Origin: Caenorhabditis elegans
Taxonomy: Eukaryota > Nematoda > Chromadorea > Rhabditida > Rhabditidae
DNA length: 64,000 bases
Direction of reading: 5' to 3'
Assembly (NCBI RefSeq): GCF_000002985.6
Contig: NC_003280.10
Span: 2,108,001-2,172,000 of the forward strand
The notes under the pieces are model-generated. The model searched no databases. It saw only the letters and a program-made list of their open reading frames with translations, and was not told the origin of the DNA. This document shows, in pieces, positions 38,963-50,625 of the stretch; within the stretch, counting starts at the first letter, position 1; the number at the start of each line of letters is the position of its first letter. The position numbers and the translations under genes are program-made.

Positions 38963-40664
38963 ATGGATTCCATAGTTGAGCCCATTAAACTAGATATCGG
39001 TGGTACGGTATTCGAGACGTGTAAACTGAAGCTCACTAAATTTGATGGTTTCTTCAAAACTATGCTCACAAGTGATATTCCGGTAACTTTCAATTTTATT
39101 TTTTATTTAATTTTCCAACTTTTAAAATTTTCCTAATTTTTCTGAGAGATTCTGGAACTTTCTGGAACTTTCTGGAACTTTCTAGAATGTTCTGAAACAT
39201 TCTGGAACGTTTTGTAAGTTTCTACAACTTTCGAAATCTTTCTCAAAGCTTCTGGAATTTTCTAGAACTTCCTGCAACTTCAGAGATGTTCCATTCTAGG
39301 TCTCAATCGACGAATCCGGGTGCATTTTTGTGGATCGGTCCCCGAAAAATTTCAGCCTGATTCTAAAATATCTGAAAGAAGGTGATGACGTGGAACTTCC
39401 AAAGTTTGAACGAGAACTGCAAGAAGTGAGAAGAGAAGCCGAATTTTACCTTTTAGACGGTCTAGTCGACCTATGTGATTCTTTTCTTAAAATTCGGTCA
39501 TATGAAACTTCGGAGGAGCTTCTTCATATTATTGCAAACTGCAAAAAGGTATAGATGACGTCATTGAGTGGGCAGGGCTTTAGAGGCCACGCCCCTTTTG
39601 TAAGCTGGGCCTCCGTAGTTCATGTGACGAAATTAACTTTGGAAAATTTTTTTGTAATTTTCTGAAATTTTTCAGCAATTTCAATAACTTTTATAAATTT
39701 TTCTAAAATGGTCTAGAACTTTCTAGAACTTTCCGGAACTTTCTAAATGTTTAAAAAATTTTATAGAATTTTCAGAAAAAATTTCAGAAATGTTCTGGGG
39801 CTCATTGAAACTTTCTGACAGTTTTCAGCTGATTTTGTAATTTTTATGAAATGTTCTGGCACTTTCTGAAACTTTCTGAATGTTCATAACTTATTATAGA
39901 ATTTTCTTTAAAAAATTTTTTAAAATTATTTTTAGGCACGCCCATTTGTGGGCGGAGCTTAATAAGCCACACCCAATTGTTCTCTTCTAGACTTTAAAAT
40001 GTTTAGCACGAAATTCAAAAATCAAGTTCCTTGAAATATTTTGGAGCACATAAGAGGCGTGGTTTAACAAGCTCCGCCCACTAAAGAGGCGGGACGGGAT
40101 TGGCTCCGCCCACTAAATGGGCGGGCGGGGTGAGCTCCGCCCACTGAGTGGGCGGGGGTTATAAGATAACGTCAAAATTTGTTCGCAGTTTTGATTCCCA
40201 ACAAAATTTTTGACCAAGAAAGGGGCAGGGCTTGATAAGCTCCTCCCACAAAATGATCATAGCCGAAAATTTTGGCGCTTCATTCAAATTTTCGAAATAT
40301 TTTTTTTTTCAGACAGCAATTCTTGTGATCAGCTATACAGTTCACAATGATCACCTCTGGAACTCTCCAGAATCCTTCAATTTTCAATATGTTCTCGAAA
40401 ATCCAAAGTTGGATGTCTATTTCAGTGAGTTTTTGACCTGATTGGTCGAAAAGTGGGCGTGGCCGGGCGCTGATTGGTCGAATAATTTACAAGTGATTTT
40501 CAGAACAATGTGAATGCGAAGATGAATCTGATAAATCTCGGCGTGAAGATGGAGTCAATAAAGGTCACCAATCATGGATTTATCGGCTGTACTCTCCGAT
40601 TAAAGGATTTAAAACATTTACAAATTTTGATAAATTGGAGAAATATATTAATGGGAGGCTGTGA
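38963..40664 (+). CDS. KCTD-like BTB protein with heat-shock-element-like arrays in its introns
   Basis: The exons are 38963-39082 (MDSIVEPIKLDIGGTVFETC, GFFKTMLTSDIP), 39300-39548 (GCIFVDRSPKNFSLILKYLK, ERELQEVRREAEFYLLDGLV), 40313-40424 (TAILVISYTVHNDHLWNSPE) and 40504-40664 (QCECEDESDKSRREDG, HQSWIYRLYSPIKGFKTFTN, ending YINGRL). It is a BTB/T1 domain at the N-terminus with a C-terminal WIYRLYS block shared with the other plus-strand paralogues. It is closely convergent with the minus-strand gene ending at 40806 (142 bases apart). Introns 1 and 2 contain runs of alternating TTC/GAA pentamers. Intron 2 also has CCGCCCACT/GGGCGG repeats. All splice sites and phases fit. Confidence 0.85.
39150..39209. 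promoter_or_regulatory. Heat-shock-element-like array, intron 1
   Basis: Twelve consecutive pentamers alternate TTCnn and GAAnn (TTCTG, GAACT, TTCTG, GAACT and so on), and eleven fit the HSF consensus nTTCnnGAAn with two-base spacing; one GAA is AAA. HSF trimers bind three or more such units. Whether HSF-1 binds here is inference. Confidence 0.5.
39716..39745. promoter_or_regulatory. Heat-shock-element-like array, intron 2
   Basis: Six consecutive perfect pentamers: GAACT, TTCTA, GAACT, TTCCG, GAACT, TTCTA. It contains TTCTAGAA, the favoured core of strong heat-shock elements. Confidence 0.5.
40020..40200. repeat. Short repeats of CCGCCCACTNAGNGGGCGG type in intron 2
   Basis: Repeated inverted words such as GCTCCGCCCACTAAA and GAGGCGGGACGGG occur between 40065 and 40160, with isolated copies at 39940-39990 and 40440-40470. 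They are GC-rich against AT-rich surroundings. Confidence 0.55.
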
Positions 40665-40805
40665 AAATCGGGAATTTATGAATAAAATGTTGATCACTTC
40701 TAGACGCCGCCGTACCTTTTTGAGAAGTTTTCGAGAATTTTCATTATAAAACAAATGTAAAAAATTTGATAAATGCATTTGAAATATTAAATAATATGTG
40801 GGTAT

Positions 40806-41649
40806 TCATTCTCCGTTCAAAATACTATCGATTTTCTTCTGTAGATCATCCATAGCTGTTAAATCAACGCAACCTGAATGCGTACTGTTGTAGATGCGAT
40901 AACTCCAAACTGGTTCAGGGTAATATTTCATTCCGCGATGTCTCCTTAAATCTTTTGGCAGAGGTTCTCGATTATCCATTGGTTCTGCAAAATAATTTTA
41001 AGTAATTTGTTACAAATACGCTAAATAAATTAATCAGACATGTTTCAACAAATTGCGATGAAAAAACATTTTTAGGTCAATTTTTTTCCAAAAATTTTTT
41101 AATCTAATTTTTATAAAATTTTAAAAAATAAGTCAATTGTGTCATTTTCTATATTAAAATCAAAAATAAAAATTACGGTTGTCACTGTGAATTTCTAAAA
41201 ATTGAAGTAAACTTTGCGTTTTTCAGTTGAAAACAGTAGTTTTATTTATGCAAACTGTTATATCTCTAAGAAAACATATGGCACTTTTTAAAAAAAATTA
41301 CCAAAAATATCTCTGTAAATTTAACTTTCAGAAAATATATTTGACATTTTTGTAGCTAATCAGGTTCTAAAGTTATGCTAGTTTTCGCCAAAGAGACACA
41401 TTTACAGGCCGGTGTAGTATCCTCAAAACTTACAATTTTCGGAATTTTAATGATTTTTTTAAAATTTTCCGAAAACGAAAAAAATCCAAAAAACTCACGA
41501 AAATAGATTTCTACCACTGAACTGTTTTTCTTAACAAACTCATCGAATCGAAATCCTTCTGGGATGTATATGATATCGTTATTATGGGTTATGTAGTTAA
41601 TCACAACTACTGGCTGAAAATGATATCAAAATGATATTAAAATAGCATA

Positions 41650-41728
<79 letters not shown>

Positions 41729-42310
41729 CTGAAACTGAAATATATACATATATATATATACATATGGGAAAATAAATAACACCTACCTTCTTGGTGCTGG
41801 CGATGATTTGCAGCAATTCATGAGACGAGCGATAAGTTCGGATTTGATTATTTATAGGTTCACACAAGTCTACCAACTGCTCCAACAAGTAGAATTCGGC
41901 TTCTTTTTTCAGTTCTTGTAGTTCTTTTTCAGAGTCTGGAAGTACTGTAACACCGGATCTCATGTAGTTTAGCACAGTTTCAAAGTACTTTGGAGAGCGA
42001 TCAATGAAATAACAATCGGAAGTGTCCTTTTTAACCTGAATTTGAAAAATTTGACTTTTTTGTTATATCTGGAGAACGGGCCACAAATGATTTCACTAAG
42101 AATATATAGGCTTACAAACCGGCCTGGACTGGACTTAGACTTGATTTTTGGACATGATTTCCTAGTTGGCGAAAAAAGAAACAAACTAACCGGAATATTC
42201 GTCTCGACTAATGTTTTGAAAAATCCATCCTGCTTGGTCAGTGTCGATTTCCACGTCTCGAATACAGATCCGCCGACATTCAACTTGACAATTGTCTCAG
42301 AAGAGCACAT
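40806..42310 (-). CDS. KCTD-like BTB protein, paralogue of the 36462 gene
   Basis: The exons are 42191-42310 (MCSSETIVKLNVGGSVFETW, GFFKTLVETNIP), 41787-42035 (CYFIDRSPKYFETVLNYMRS, ELLQIIASTKK), 41499-41613 (PVVVINYITHNNDIIYIPEG) and 40806-40984 (MDNREPLPKDLRRHRGMKYY, PVWSYRIYNSTHSGC, ending ILNGE). The BTB/T1 fold is complete. The 5' half is nearly the same DNA as the gene at 36462-37582; the 3' half and introns differ. Intron 2 carries a long AT microsatellite. The gene appears intact, and its function is inferred only from the BTB family. Confidence 0.85.
41653..41765. repeat. AT dinucleotide microsatellite
   Basis: An uninterrupted (AT)n run of about 75 bases is followed by AACTGAAACTGAAATATATA and a second shorter run. 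It lies in intron 2 of the KCTD-like gene, some 20 bases from the splice donor. Confidence 0.95.
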
Positions 42311-42551
42311 ATTGAGTAGTCACAAAGAATGAATACCTTGTGTTACAGAAGATTCCTTCTGTTGCTTTTTATCGATTTTTTTGACGACCTGCTCATCGCA
42401 TTCCTCTGAGCACCTCGGGAAAGGTGACCTCAGTTTTCCCAAAATTGTGTGAAAAATTATTTAATTATTTATTCCGTTACAAGGAAATATGTAGATATAG
42501 CTCACAATCAACGAAATATTAAAAAAAAACCTATGAATTTTAAACCACATA

Positions 42552-44225
42552 CTAAAAACTAAAAATCGTCTCCTCATATATCCATCTTCGAGATTTCCTC
42601 TCCCAACTACACACTCCTCTCCTCAGCACCATATTGTCGGGCACCATCTCGCTAAACGCAACCTCTTCAGAGTAATAGGCCAAGCAAGCCACGTAGATCA
42701 AGGGAATCGATAAGATATTGATGATCGGAAGGATAAATCGGGTTACATCGCGAATCTCATAGGCTTCCTCCTGATCTGCCCAGGGGACCAGGCTGATGAA
42801 GCAACGGCCTATGTAATAGGCCTCGGTTAAGGCCATGAAAATAATTATGAATAGCTTCTGAGCAGTTGTTGCCTTGGCTCTTTTCAGTAGAGTGTAGTGC
42901 GTGGGCGTGAATGGCTCATTGAATTGATCCAACATTATTATATGTAGGTAATACTCGATAGCAACGATTACGACGCAGACGAGTAACTGAAAATTTTGAA
43001 ATTGACGTAATTTAAGTATCCGATAAGCTACAGAAATTTTGAATACACTTTCTGAAAGTGAAACATTTGGGCATACTTTTGGTAATTTTTCAAAAAAAAA
43101 TTGCAAATTTGGCTCTGAGATATTATAGTTTGAATTTGTAAAACTATAGTTTTCAACTGAAAATATTATAATTTTATTCAAAATTTTCAAAATTCTCAGT
43201 TGATGAATAACTCATTTCACAAAATTCCATAAAATCACGTGGTGTCAGAATGTCCCATTTCGTTATGATCTACCAGAAATGCGGGAATTTAGACGCAGAT
43301 TTTTCAAGTGGTTTCGCATGGTTAAGAACGTGCTGACGTCACACTTTTTGGGGAAAATTTTCCCGCATTTTTGTAGACCAAACAGCACCACGAGAAAATT
43401 AGAACACATTTTTTTTAAGAACATTGTCAGAAATTTGTTTTTAGTCAAAACATTCTGAATTATTTAGATTAACTACAATAACGTGCTAGATTATTTGAAA
43501 ACCCAGAAAAAGATCAAATAAATTCAATACTAAAATTTGGCTGACCGCGACGCGACCGCACCGCACCACTAAAAATTTCAAAAGTTACCGAAAATAATCA
43601 ACATGAGATTCAAGTTTCAGAAAAATAACGGACAACTCAAAAATCAAGTTTTTAGAGTTTGAATCTCAATGCTAACGTTAATTGAAAAGTCTGACCGCGA
43701 CGCGACCGCGCCGCATCACTAAATTATTTCAAAGTTCTTTGAAAATAGTCGTTACGGGTTTCAAATTTCAGAAAAATTGACGGAAAACTCAAAAATCGAG
43801 TTTTTAAAGTTTGAATCTCAATGCTAAAGTTAGTTGTAAAATCCGACCGCAACGCAACCGCAACGCAACCGCAACGCAACCGCAACGCAACCGCACCTTA
43901 ACGCGACCGCAACGCGTCCGCACCGCACCATTCAAAAATGTGCTCAAACCGTGCCAGATTATTTTTAAAAAGCAGAAAGTGTAAAATCTTGATTAAATTG
44001 AAGTTTTATCGAAAACTATATGCACAACTTGTCTGAAATTTCACCGGAATAGGTTTTCGACTATGCTCTTTCCGAAAATAAATTTTAAATTTTCCTTGAA
44101 TTTTCCTCGGCTTCAGATTATAAGGTTACCGGTAAACAACAACTCACATTTGCCCATTCGCTGTACATTCTGATGGGAACATATACGGAGATTAGAAATG
44201 TCTTGAAAATCACCGCAGTCGCCAT
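42552..44225 (-). CDS. Small multi-pass membrane protein, family not recognised
   Basis: The exons are 44148-44225 (MATAVIFKTFLISVYVPIRM) and 42552-42986. The second exon holds three strongly hydrophobic segments (LLVCVVIVAIEYYLHIIML; KLFIIIFMALTEAYYIG; FILPIINILSIPLIYVACLA), and the first exon supplies a possible fourth. The loops contain Asp/Glu, and the C-terminus is basic then aromatic (RRGVCSWERKSRRWIYEETI). About 170 residues in total suggest a four-helix membrane protein. I do not recognise the family. The 1.16-kb intron is filled with repeats: a TGACGTCA palindrome (43231-43385) and CGACGCGACCGC runs (43541-43930). Confidence 0.6.
43231..43385. repeat. Palindromic element with TGACGTCA core (copy 2)
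   Basis: ATGATCTACCAGAAATGCGGG and the inverse GCATTTTTGTAGACCAAAC flank AACGTGCTGACGTCACAC. It matches the copy at 4682-4852. Confidence 0.7.
43541..43930. repeat. Cluster of GACCGCGACGCGACCGC motifs
   Basis: Three similar blocks of about 140 bases each contain CTGACCGCGACGCGACCGC followed by AAAATCGAGTTTTTAAAGTT. The last expands into five AACGCAACCGC units at 43848-43900. It is the complement of the GCGGTCGCGTCGCGG motif scattered at 57-62 kb. Confidence 0.75.
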
Positions 44226-46011
44226 TTTATACTGGTTTGTTGTTTTTTTTTAAACGACCGAATATCATAATCTCACTGAGAATTTAAAAGTATTGAAGTA
44301 AATTTTGCGTTTTTCAGTTGAAAACAGTAGTTTTGCATATTCAAACTGTTCCAACTCAACGAAAAAGTATTTTTTTTTTCTTATGAAAAAACTTAAAACA
44401 TGATCTTAAGTTTTACTTTCAGAAAATTTATTCAAAGTTTGCGTAGCTGATTAGTTTCTGAAGTTACGTAAGTTTTTTCACCAAATTCAAATGAAAACAA
44501 GTGTTCATTTTGTGAAACGTTAGGTTCACAGTGATTTCAAATTTTTATCCGATTATTCTCACAACTTGATTCATCACAAACATTCATTTTTCTCGAATTT
44601 TAATCAATATTTTGCGGCAGTCGAAAAGCGCTTTAAATTATTGTATGTAACTGATAGGAAGAATTGATGATAAGAAATTACTCTTTCCATTCATTGCAGT
44701 GTCTTAAACATAGGTTTGCAGGTGAACGAGTTTCATCTGCTCATGCTCATTTTTTTTTCAATACTTTTGAAAATATTTTTTACTAAATATTTTACAATAA
44801 AAATACTCTTCACATTTTAAATGAATGATGCAGTTACTAATTAAAATTAAATGTAGGAATATAAATCACAAATACCCTTTACTGTAATACTAAAATTAGT
44901 ATGCCGGTTCTGTAACAAAAAACTTTAATGCAAAACTAAAAGGGTCAGGCTCTCTATCAATAAACAGAAAACTCTTTACAACTTTGAGTATTATAGAAAA
45001 AATTGAAATGTTTGAACCTTCAGCCACATATTTCATTTGTACAACTGATAAGAATTCCTCCTTACGCGTATTTGCAGATTATTTTCTTTAAATGGCAGAG
45101 AATGGGCGGTGATGACGGAATTTAAATGTGAATAAATTTTTTTAATGATTTTTTTATCAATTTTGAAATCAAATTAAAAATTAAAATAATTTGATAATTT
45201 TTTTTTGTGAATACCCGCGCAAATGAGTGATTAGATTTTCCTGATTTTTCAGACATTTTATTTCCTTTGAAACAATAATAATTCAGGTGAAATTATCTAT
45301 TTTTATGAATTTCTTTCAAGTTATCAAGTTTTCTTCGCGGAAAAATAATATCGAAGATAATTTTTTTAAGCAATGCATTTAGCCAGAAAACAAAACAAAG
45401 TACGTTACCCATTTGCATGGGAAATCAAAAATAATTATCTTATTTTTTAAATGTTTTCAAAGTTTCAAACAATCATTAAAAATTTAGAAACATTTTTTAA
45501 TTTTTACTGTTACATTCGGAATTTTTCGTGTTTAAAGGTGGAGTAGCGCCAGTGGGGAAATTGTTGAAACCACTCCTTTGGTCCCAAAATGACCAAATAT
45601 CTTGATAAAACTTTTCAAAAAATTTTTGAAAATTTTTTATTTACTGTCAAAAAGTGGCAACTCATAATTTTGGAAGTCGACCAAAAAAAAAAAGTTTTTT
45701 CTACATTTTTTATGTTTTAATTTTGTTTAAATTATTTGTATTAAAACATTGTAGGGGTCGAAACATGCGACATAGCTTTAGATATCCTAAAAAACCCGTA
45801 TTTTTCAAAATTTTGGCAATTTGCCAAAACTTTGACCGGAAATTATGAAAAATCTAAAATTTTTTGGAGTGTTTTATTATGATATTCGGTTGTTTTGGAT
45901 CATTATAAGTACATTTAGACAAAATCCCCACTGGCGCTACTCCACCTTTAATATGATCATCATAAAAAGTTTTATGACTGTGCAAATCAAAATTGGGTAA
46001 TTTTCAGAAAA
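44226..46011. other. Intergenic region
   Basis: Apart from a repeat related to TTTTCAGTTGAAAACAGTAG (44311-44350, also at about 31776 and 41222) and the palindromic element 45532-45951, I see nothing coding. AAAATG at 46009-46014 follows a TTTTCAG acceptor for the next gene. Confidence 0.5.
45532..45951. repeat. GTAGCGCCAGTGG-family palindromic element
   Basis: A complete copy with TTTAAAGGTGGAGTAGCGCC at the left and GGCGCTACTCCACCTTTAA at the right, ending 60 bases before the triple-MATH gene start. Confidence 0.85.
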
Positions 46012-47221
46012 ATGTCTTCATATGCGAAATCTTTTGTGTTGTTACACACATTCAAAAATATATCTTCATTGAAAGAAAACGAGAACCGCTATAGTAATGT
46101 TGAAAGACGTTACAATACTCCATGGTTAGTGGATACTTGTCAAAATAATTTCTCCAAAATTTAATTTTAATTTTTAGGAAGCTCGGCATTTCTAGAAAAA
46201 ATGGAATGCTTGCTGTTTACCTATATTGTAATAAAGAATTCTACATGCACAGAAAATGGTCAATTCAAACGAAATACACTATGAAGCTAGTAGCTGTCAG
46301 TGGAAAATATGTCCAACGGACTATGAATACAAACTATGAATTCCAAAACCCCACAGGAAATGGATTTCCTGAACTCATCAGTTGGGAGAATATGCAAAGG
46401 GATTATGTAAATGATGACAGTATTCTGATTGAAGCTCATGCCAATATTATTAACATGACAGGTATGTTGAAGCAATTCTGGAGCTTTTGATTAGTTTAGT
46501 TATTCTTGGGGTACCTCTGGAGTGTTAATTATATTTCCCACTCTTTTGATTTTTAGTTCAATTAATTAAATTTAGACACTCCGACCTGGCAACCTAACAT
46601 AGGAAAATCATTTGTTCTAAAACATACTTTCGGAAATATATCGAGATTTGTGCGCGGAGAGCAGGTTTATAGTGATATAGAAGAGCATTACAATATACCA
46701 TGGTTTGTTGTTTTCAGTGTTACATCAACGCGATTTAAATAATAATTGTTCAGGAGAATCACAATATCAAAGTGTCATGAACGTCTTGGGATATATTTGT
46801 ATTGTAAAAAAGCTGTTTGTGAAGGAAAGAAATATGAAGTTAAATGTGAATTTGAAGTTCAATTAATTTCTTCAAGTGGCAAATGTGATGCAGGACGTCG
46901 ATCAGTTGTTTTCGATCAGCCTTATGGCCGTGGTATGACATTAATTAGTTGGGAAAAAATGAAAAAATACTACGTTGACAACGACAGTATTAATGTGGAA
47001 GTCATTGTAAATATTATTGATATCAAAGGTTGGTGTCATGTTTTCTACTAATAATGTGAGTTGATTTTTTAAGAATCATCATGCATTATGTCGAATACGG
47101 GGAAAAAATTTGTATTATCCTATGCTGTTGAGAACATATCTAGTATTAAGGAAGGAGGGAACTATTCCACAGGCATTGAAAATCGTTTCAACATTCCATG
47201 GTCAGTTGTTATAACTATATA

Positions 47222-47728
47222 TGTTGACCGCCCAGTATAGCAGGTTGGGGAGCCGCACTGGGGTCAAGCCGGAAGAAGTGTCTAAGAGAGAACTGGCGTT
47301 GCAGAGTGCCGAGCGAAGAGGAGGATAAGCGGTGTGAACGAGTAACGCATGTTATTACCATGAAACCCCATTTATTAACTAAAGAATGATAGAAAGGGAA
47401 GTGTTAAATATAAAAGAATTAAAAGAAGGAACGTGCCGCTGGTGCGGTGACGAGACGAGTGCAGGGAGTTGAGTTAAAACTAATTTAGGCCAGCGAATTA
47501 GGACGAGCAAGGAGGGCGCGCGCGGTGAGACCCGCGGCGCACACTCGCTGCGAGACCATTAAGCTTGGCGGGAGATTCAAATGAGGGCGCGCATTAGATT
47601 GGAGAAAGGGGGAGATAGAGCGACTGGAAGGAGCGGTTTATAGGTTTTCTGGTACGGCGAACACGATGGGAGTATTCGCGAGTGTCTCAGAGTACCAGAT
47701 AATTGGGAGATGGGACCATCTCACAACA
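47222..47728 (-). repeat. 3' LTR (left) of the 9.55-kb element
   Basis: It is 507 bases. It differs from the right LTR at the positions reading GCAGG/GCGGG, GCGAA/GCAAA and TTAAG/TTGAG. GC-rich segments include GGCGCGCGCGGTGAGACCC. Confidence 0.85.
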
Positions 47729-48687
47729 CTCCGGGGTTGAAAACGTCGACGTGACGGCCGTCGTTGTGTGAGGGAAGTAGTGTAACTTCATCCTCACTGT
47801 CAACGTGGACTTGGTCTAAGTCGGGGTTTTCGAAATTATCTTTTTGTCCTACTCTTTCGTGTAAATCTAAGCGGGCGTTTTGAATCGTAGAAGTAGTGGG
47901 GATTAAGGGGTTATGATAAAAAATTGAAAATGGGGCTTAGGATTATTGTTCTAGTTTGACATTGGAGGTATTCTGGGAACACGGTACTTAGCGAGTTTCT
48001 GGAGGAGCGGAGTAAGGTTTTTGCAGATGGAAAGTCGACGATGTTATACGGTCTACCGCATCCATCAGGCTTTCTCGGCTCATGCCAAAAGGCTGAGCTT
48101 TGAAATGCGAGAATTGGCGTTTTTGACCTTTTGACAACATTTCCTAGCACCTTATTGACGCAATTTCCAGACACTAAGTGTCCTATGAATCCTAGAATTC
48201 TCTCTATGACATACTGAACGTTTGAGAGTAGTGTTCCTCGATCAAGTAGTACCGATGCAGGGATTAGAGTTCTTTCAAAGCGGGTGGACTCTATGCCTAC
48301 TTGGTCTGACTCGTGGAGGAGCACTCGCTCGGGGTTTCTGGCAATGGGTTGTATTCCAGCGGTTGATAAGATGAGCATTGGGTAAGAGGCTCTTTCTTTC
48401 TGATGTGCTTGGAATACAAAATATATTTGAGTAACTACACCGTTGAAGCCAGATAAAGAGCAATTCGCGGAGGTTGAGGTTTTCATATTGAGCACAGTGG
48501 CTCGTAGATGTGTCCAAAGTAATAACCATGTCCCAAAAACTCTATGAGGAAAAAAAGAGACGTTTGTATTCTTTAGTACTACACCTGTATATGAAAGGGA
48601 ACCGACTGTCTTGCGCAATCTTTTCAAACATCGCCGCCAGCTGGTGTGCTGGGTTTGATCTTGAAATGAGTGCTGCGAAATGTTCAA
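47729..48687 (-). pseudogene. Pol remnants of the 9.55-kb element
   Basis: Next to the 3' LTR the minus strand reads TTSTIQNARLDLHERVGQ, then EDEVTLLPSHNDGRHVDVF, the style of the C-terminal end of BEL/Pao pol. Further upstream (47911-48687) several overlapping open frames carry scraps that resemble the aspartic protease (VLLDRGTLLSNVQYV) and linker, but frame changes several times. It is an internally deleted, decayed pol. Confidence 0.5.
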
Positions 48688-48878
48688 TTTCTGACTTTGC
48701 TAGGACTTGTGCAGAATCGGAAAGTGTTGGAGGAAAAGTAAGAAGCGGGTTGATAGTGGGGATGGCGGATGTTGGAGAAAGAGTATTTGGGTTAAGAACA
48801 GAAACATTTGAGGCTGGCGGCAAAACAGCTGTTGGCAGGGGGCTTGGTATATGTGCTCCCCTGTCTGCCCAAAACCGC

Positions 48879-49793
48879 CTATTGCTGGTTTTGTCCCAAA
48901 TGCCGGCCTTCCCGGCTAGCTCGAAAAAACTGCTGAACCGGTGGAGCTGATGGTGGATAACTGTTCATGTCTCCCTGGTGTTCTTTCAACATACACCCTC
49001 CCGTGTGATGCAACCCTTGATCGTTAGATTTCCCGTCCCCCTGATTCTGGGTGGTGGCGTTGGCATGATTAAGATGACCTGAGTATGGGATCCCTAGTGG
49101 TCCCACTTCGGTTTGATAGTCAGCGGTTGGTAAATGTCTAAGGGCCAAGATTGATTCTCTTGCCATGTCGTCAACACAAGTAGTGACATAGTCAAGGATT
49201 TCTTGGTATGTCGCGTTTTCACCTTTCAAGCCCCAAAACTGAGTGACTCTTGTGCGGATAGCGGGTGGTAGGCGAGATGTGAGAGGTGTGAAAGTTCTCT
49301 CGTCATTCGCTGCTAATCCGATGTTCACTAGCTGTTCGGCAAGAACAGTGTGTTTGGCGATCGCCCTACGCATTTCCTTAACGTCTGACTGTGGAAAACC
49401 GATAGTGTGGATCTGGGCTAAAAGGCTGGTCTTGTTTTCATCCTTCCCAAACACTGCTTTCAGTGAAGCAATGTTCTTCTCAATTGCCTTAGCCGCTACG
49501 TGGTCTCGAGAGATACAGTCACGTGCTTTGCCTAATAGGTGAGTTTTTAAGATCATAAATTTATTTGCGTTATTTAAATTTTCGTTTTCCATTACCGATT
49601 CTTTGAAGTCGGTAAGGAATGAATCAATATTTGCGTTACCATCATATTTGCCGAGGTACTTTAATAAGTTTTGAGTTTCGTGACTACCATTATTCTTCAC
49701 CTCGACGTATCTAATTTGAGTACGTGGTTGAGGAGTGAACGGTTGCTGGTTATTGTCGTCGGAATCAAACTGATATTCGTACTCGGAGCTCAA
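48879..49793 (-). CDS. Gag-like protein of the 9.55-kb LTR element
   Basis: It is a 304-codon frame from ATG 49791-49793. An acidic N-terminus (SSEYEYQFDSDDNNQQPF) leads to a gag capsid-like core: LLKYLGKYDGNANIDSFLTDF, NKFMILKTHLLGKARDCISR, IASLKAVFGKDENKTSLLAQ, VKEMRRAIAKHTVLAEQLVN and RTFTPLTSRLPPAIRTRVTQ. The layout 'sequence-specific F/Y-DG-(N/D)...F...L.GKA...I' matches BEL/Pao-type gag. The frame ends at FFRASREGRHLGQNQQ, where a CxxC..GH knuckle would be expected; Cys residues are replaced or lost. It probably packages element RNA if still expressed. Confidence 0.65.
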   Translation of the reverse strand: MSSEYEYQFDSDDNNQQPFTPQPRTQIRYVEVKNNGSHETQNLLKYLGKYDGNANIDSFLTDFKESVMENENLNNANKFMILKTHLLGKARDCISRDHVAAKAIEKNIASLKAVFGKDENKTSLLAQIHTIGFPQSDVKEMRRAIAKHTVLAEQLVNIGLAANDERTFTPLTSRLPPAIRTRVTQFWGLKGENATYQEILDYVTTCVDDMARESILALRHLPTADYQTEVGPLGIPYSGHLNHANATTQNQGDGKSNDQGLHHTGGCMLKEHQGDMNSYPPSAPPVQQFFRASREGRHLGQNQQ

Positions 49794-49812
49794 ACTGATA
49801 TTCGTACTCTCT

Positions 49813-49968
49813 CGCTCAAGGCGAAACGGGAGGTGAATCGCTCAAGGCGAAACGGGAGGTGAATCGCTCAAGGCGAAACGGGAGGTGAATCGATCAAGGC
49901 GAAACGGGAGGTGAATCGCTCAAGGCGAAACGGGAGGTGAATCGCTCAAGGCGAAACGGGAGGCCCAC
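49813..49968. repeat. Six 26-bp tandem units just upstream of gag
   Basis: The unit CGCTCAAGGCGAAACGGGAG plus GTGAAT starts at 49813, 49839, 49865, 49891 (CGATC variant), 49917 and 49943. It sits 20 bases upstream of the gag ATG on the minus strand, so it would be in the 5' untranslated leader. Confidence 0.9.
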
Positions 49969-50418
49969 AGCTTGATCAAGGCTAGGGAATTGAGTTTTTG
50001 TTGTTGGTTAATTGGCGGGTTTGTGAGTTGTAGTGGAAACTATGCGCATAAATTTTTTGGAGAGTCAAATATTGTTTTTGTAGCCACCGATAGGAATAGA
50101 GACCGTTTTTAAGATGATTTGGAAGAAAGAGAGTTTATTGATGAAAGATAAGAAGAGAAGAAATAAGAGAATTAAATTAAAACGTGAAACGGTATGAGGG
50201 AATTTAGGATTTAATCGGTGACGTGGAAACTTATTTGTTCTAAAATTTGTTGCGCTAGCTCATACTATACTCGTGGACTTCTCACCGGTCTAGTTTAATT
50301 TTACTGAGGGTTTTGGATATTCTGGGGTTTTGTCAGTTTGTCTTCCTACTCTGTCTTCTCAACTACTGTTCCTGATTACCCCTATCTTACTTTGATTTGA
50401 CGTCGTCTTTGAAACTTG

Positions 50419-50625
50419 TTCATCAGGATCGTTTAAAGGTGCGTTCGCTATCTCAACTTTTCATGTAATTCTCTCGCCCATGATTAAGTATCTGTTGGGA
50501 GTAGAGAATTTTTAGGATGAATTTTGAGATAGCATGGCACCCGGTGTATTTACAGGCAGATGCTGAACGAGACCCCCTAGAAAAAAACGTCAAGATGGTC
50601 AGATTCAAAGTCGTCTCGAAGCGGA
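50419..50625. repeat. 210-bp direct repeat, copy 1
   Basis: Shared words with 55063-55270 include CATCAGGATCGTTTAAA, CATGTAATTCTCTCGCCCAT, GAGATAGCATGGCACCCGGT and CAGATGCTGAACGAGACCCC. The copies differ at scattered positions. Confidence 0.8.

Noticed and set aside
49813-49968. Possible CRISPR-like direct repeats of 26 bp
   Set aside because: The units are contiguous without unique spacers, and the locus is in a eukaryotic LTR element.
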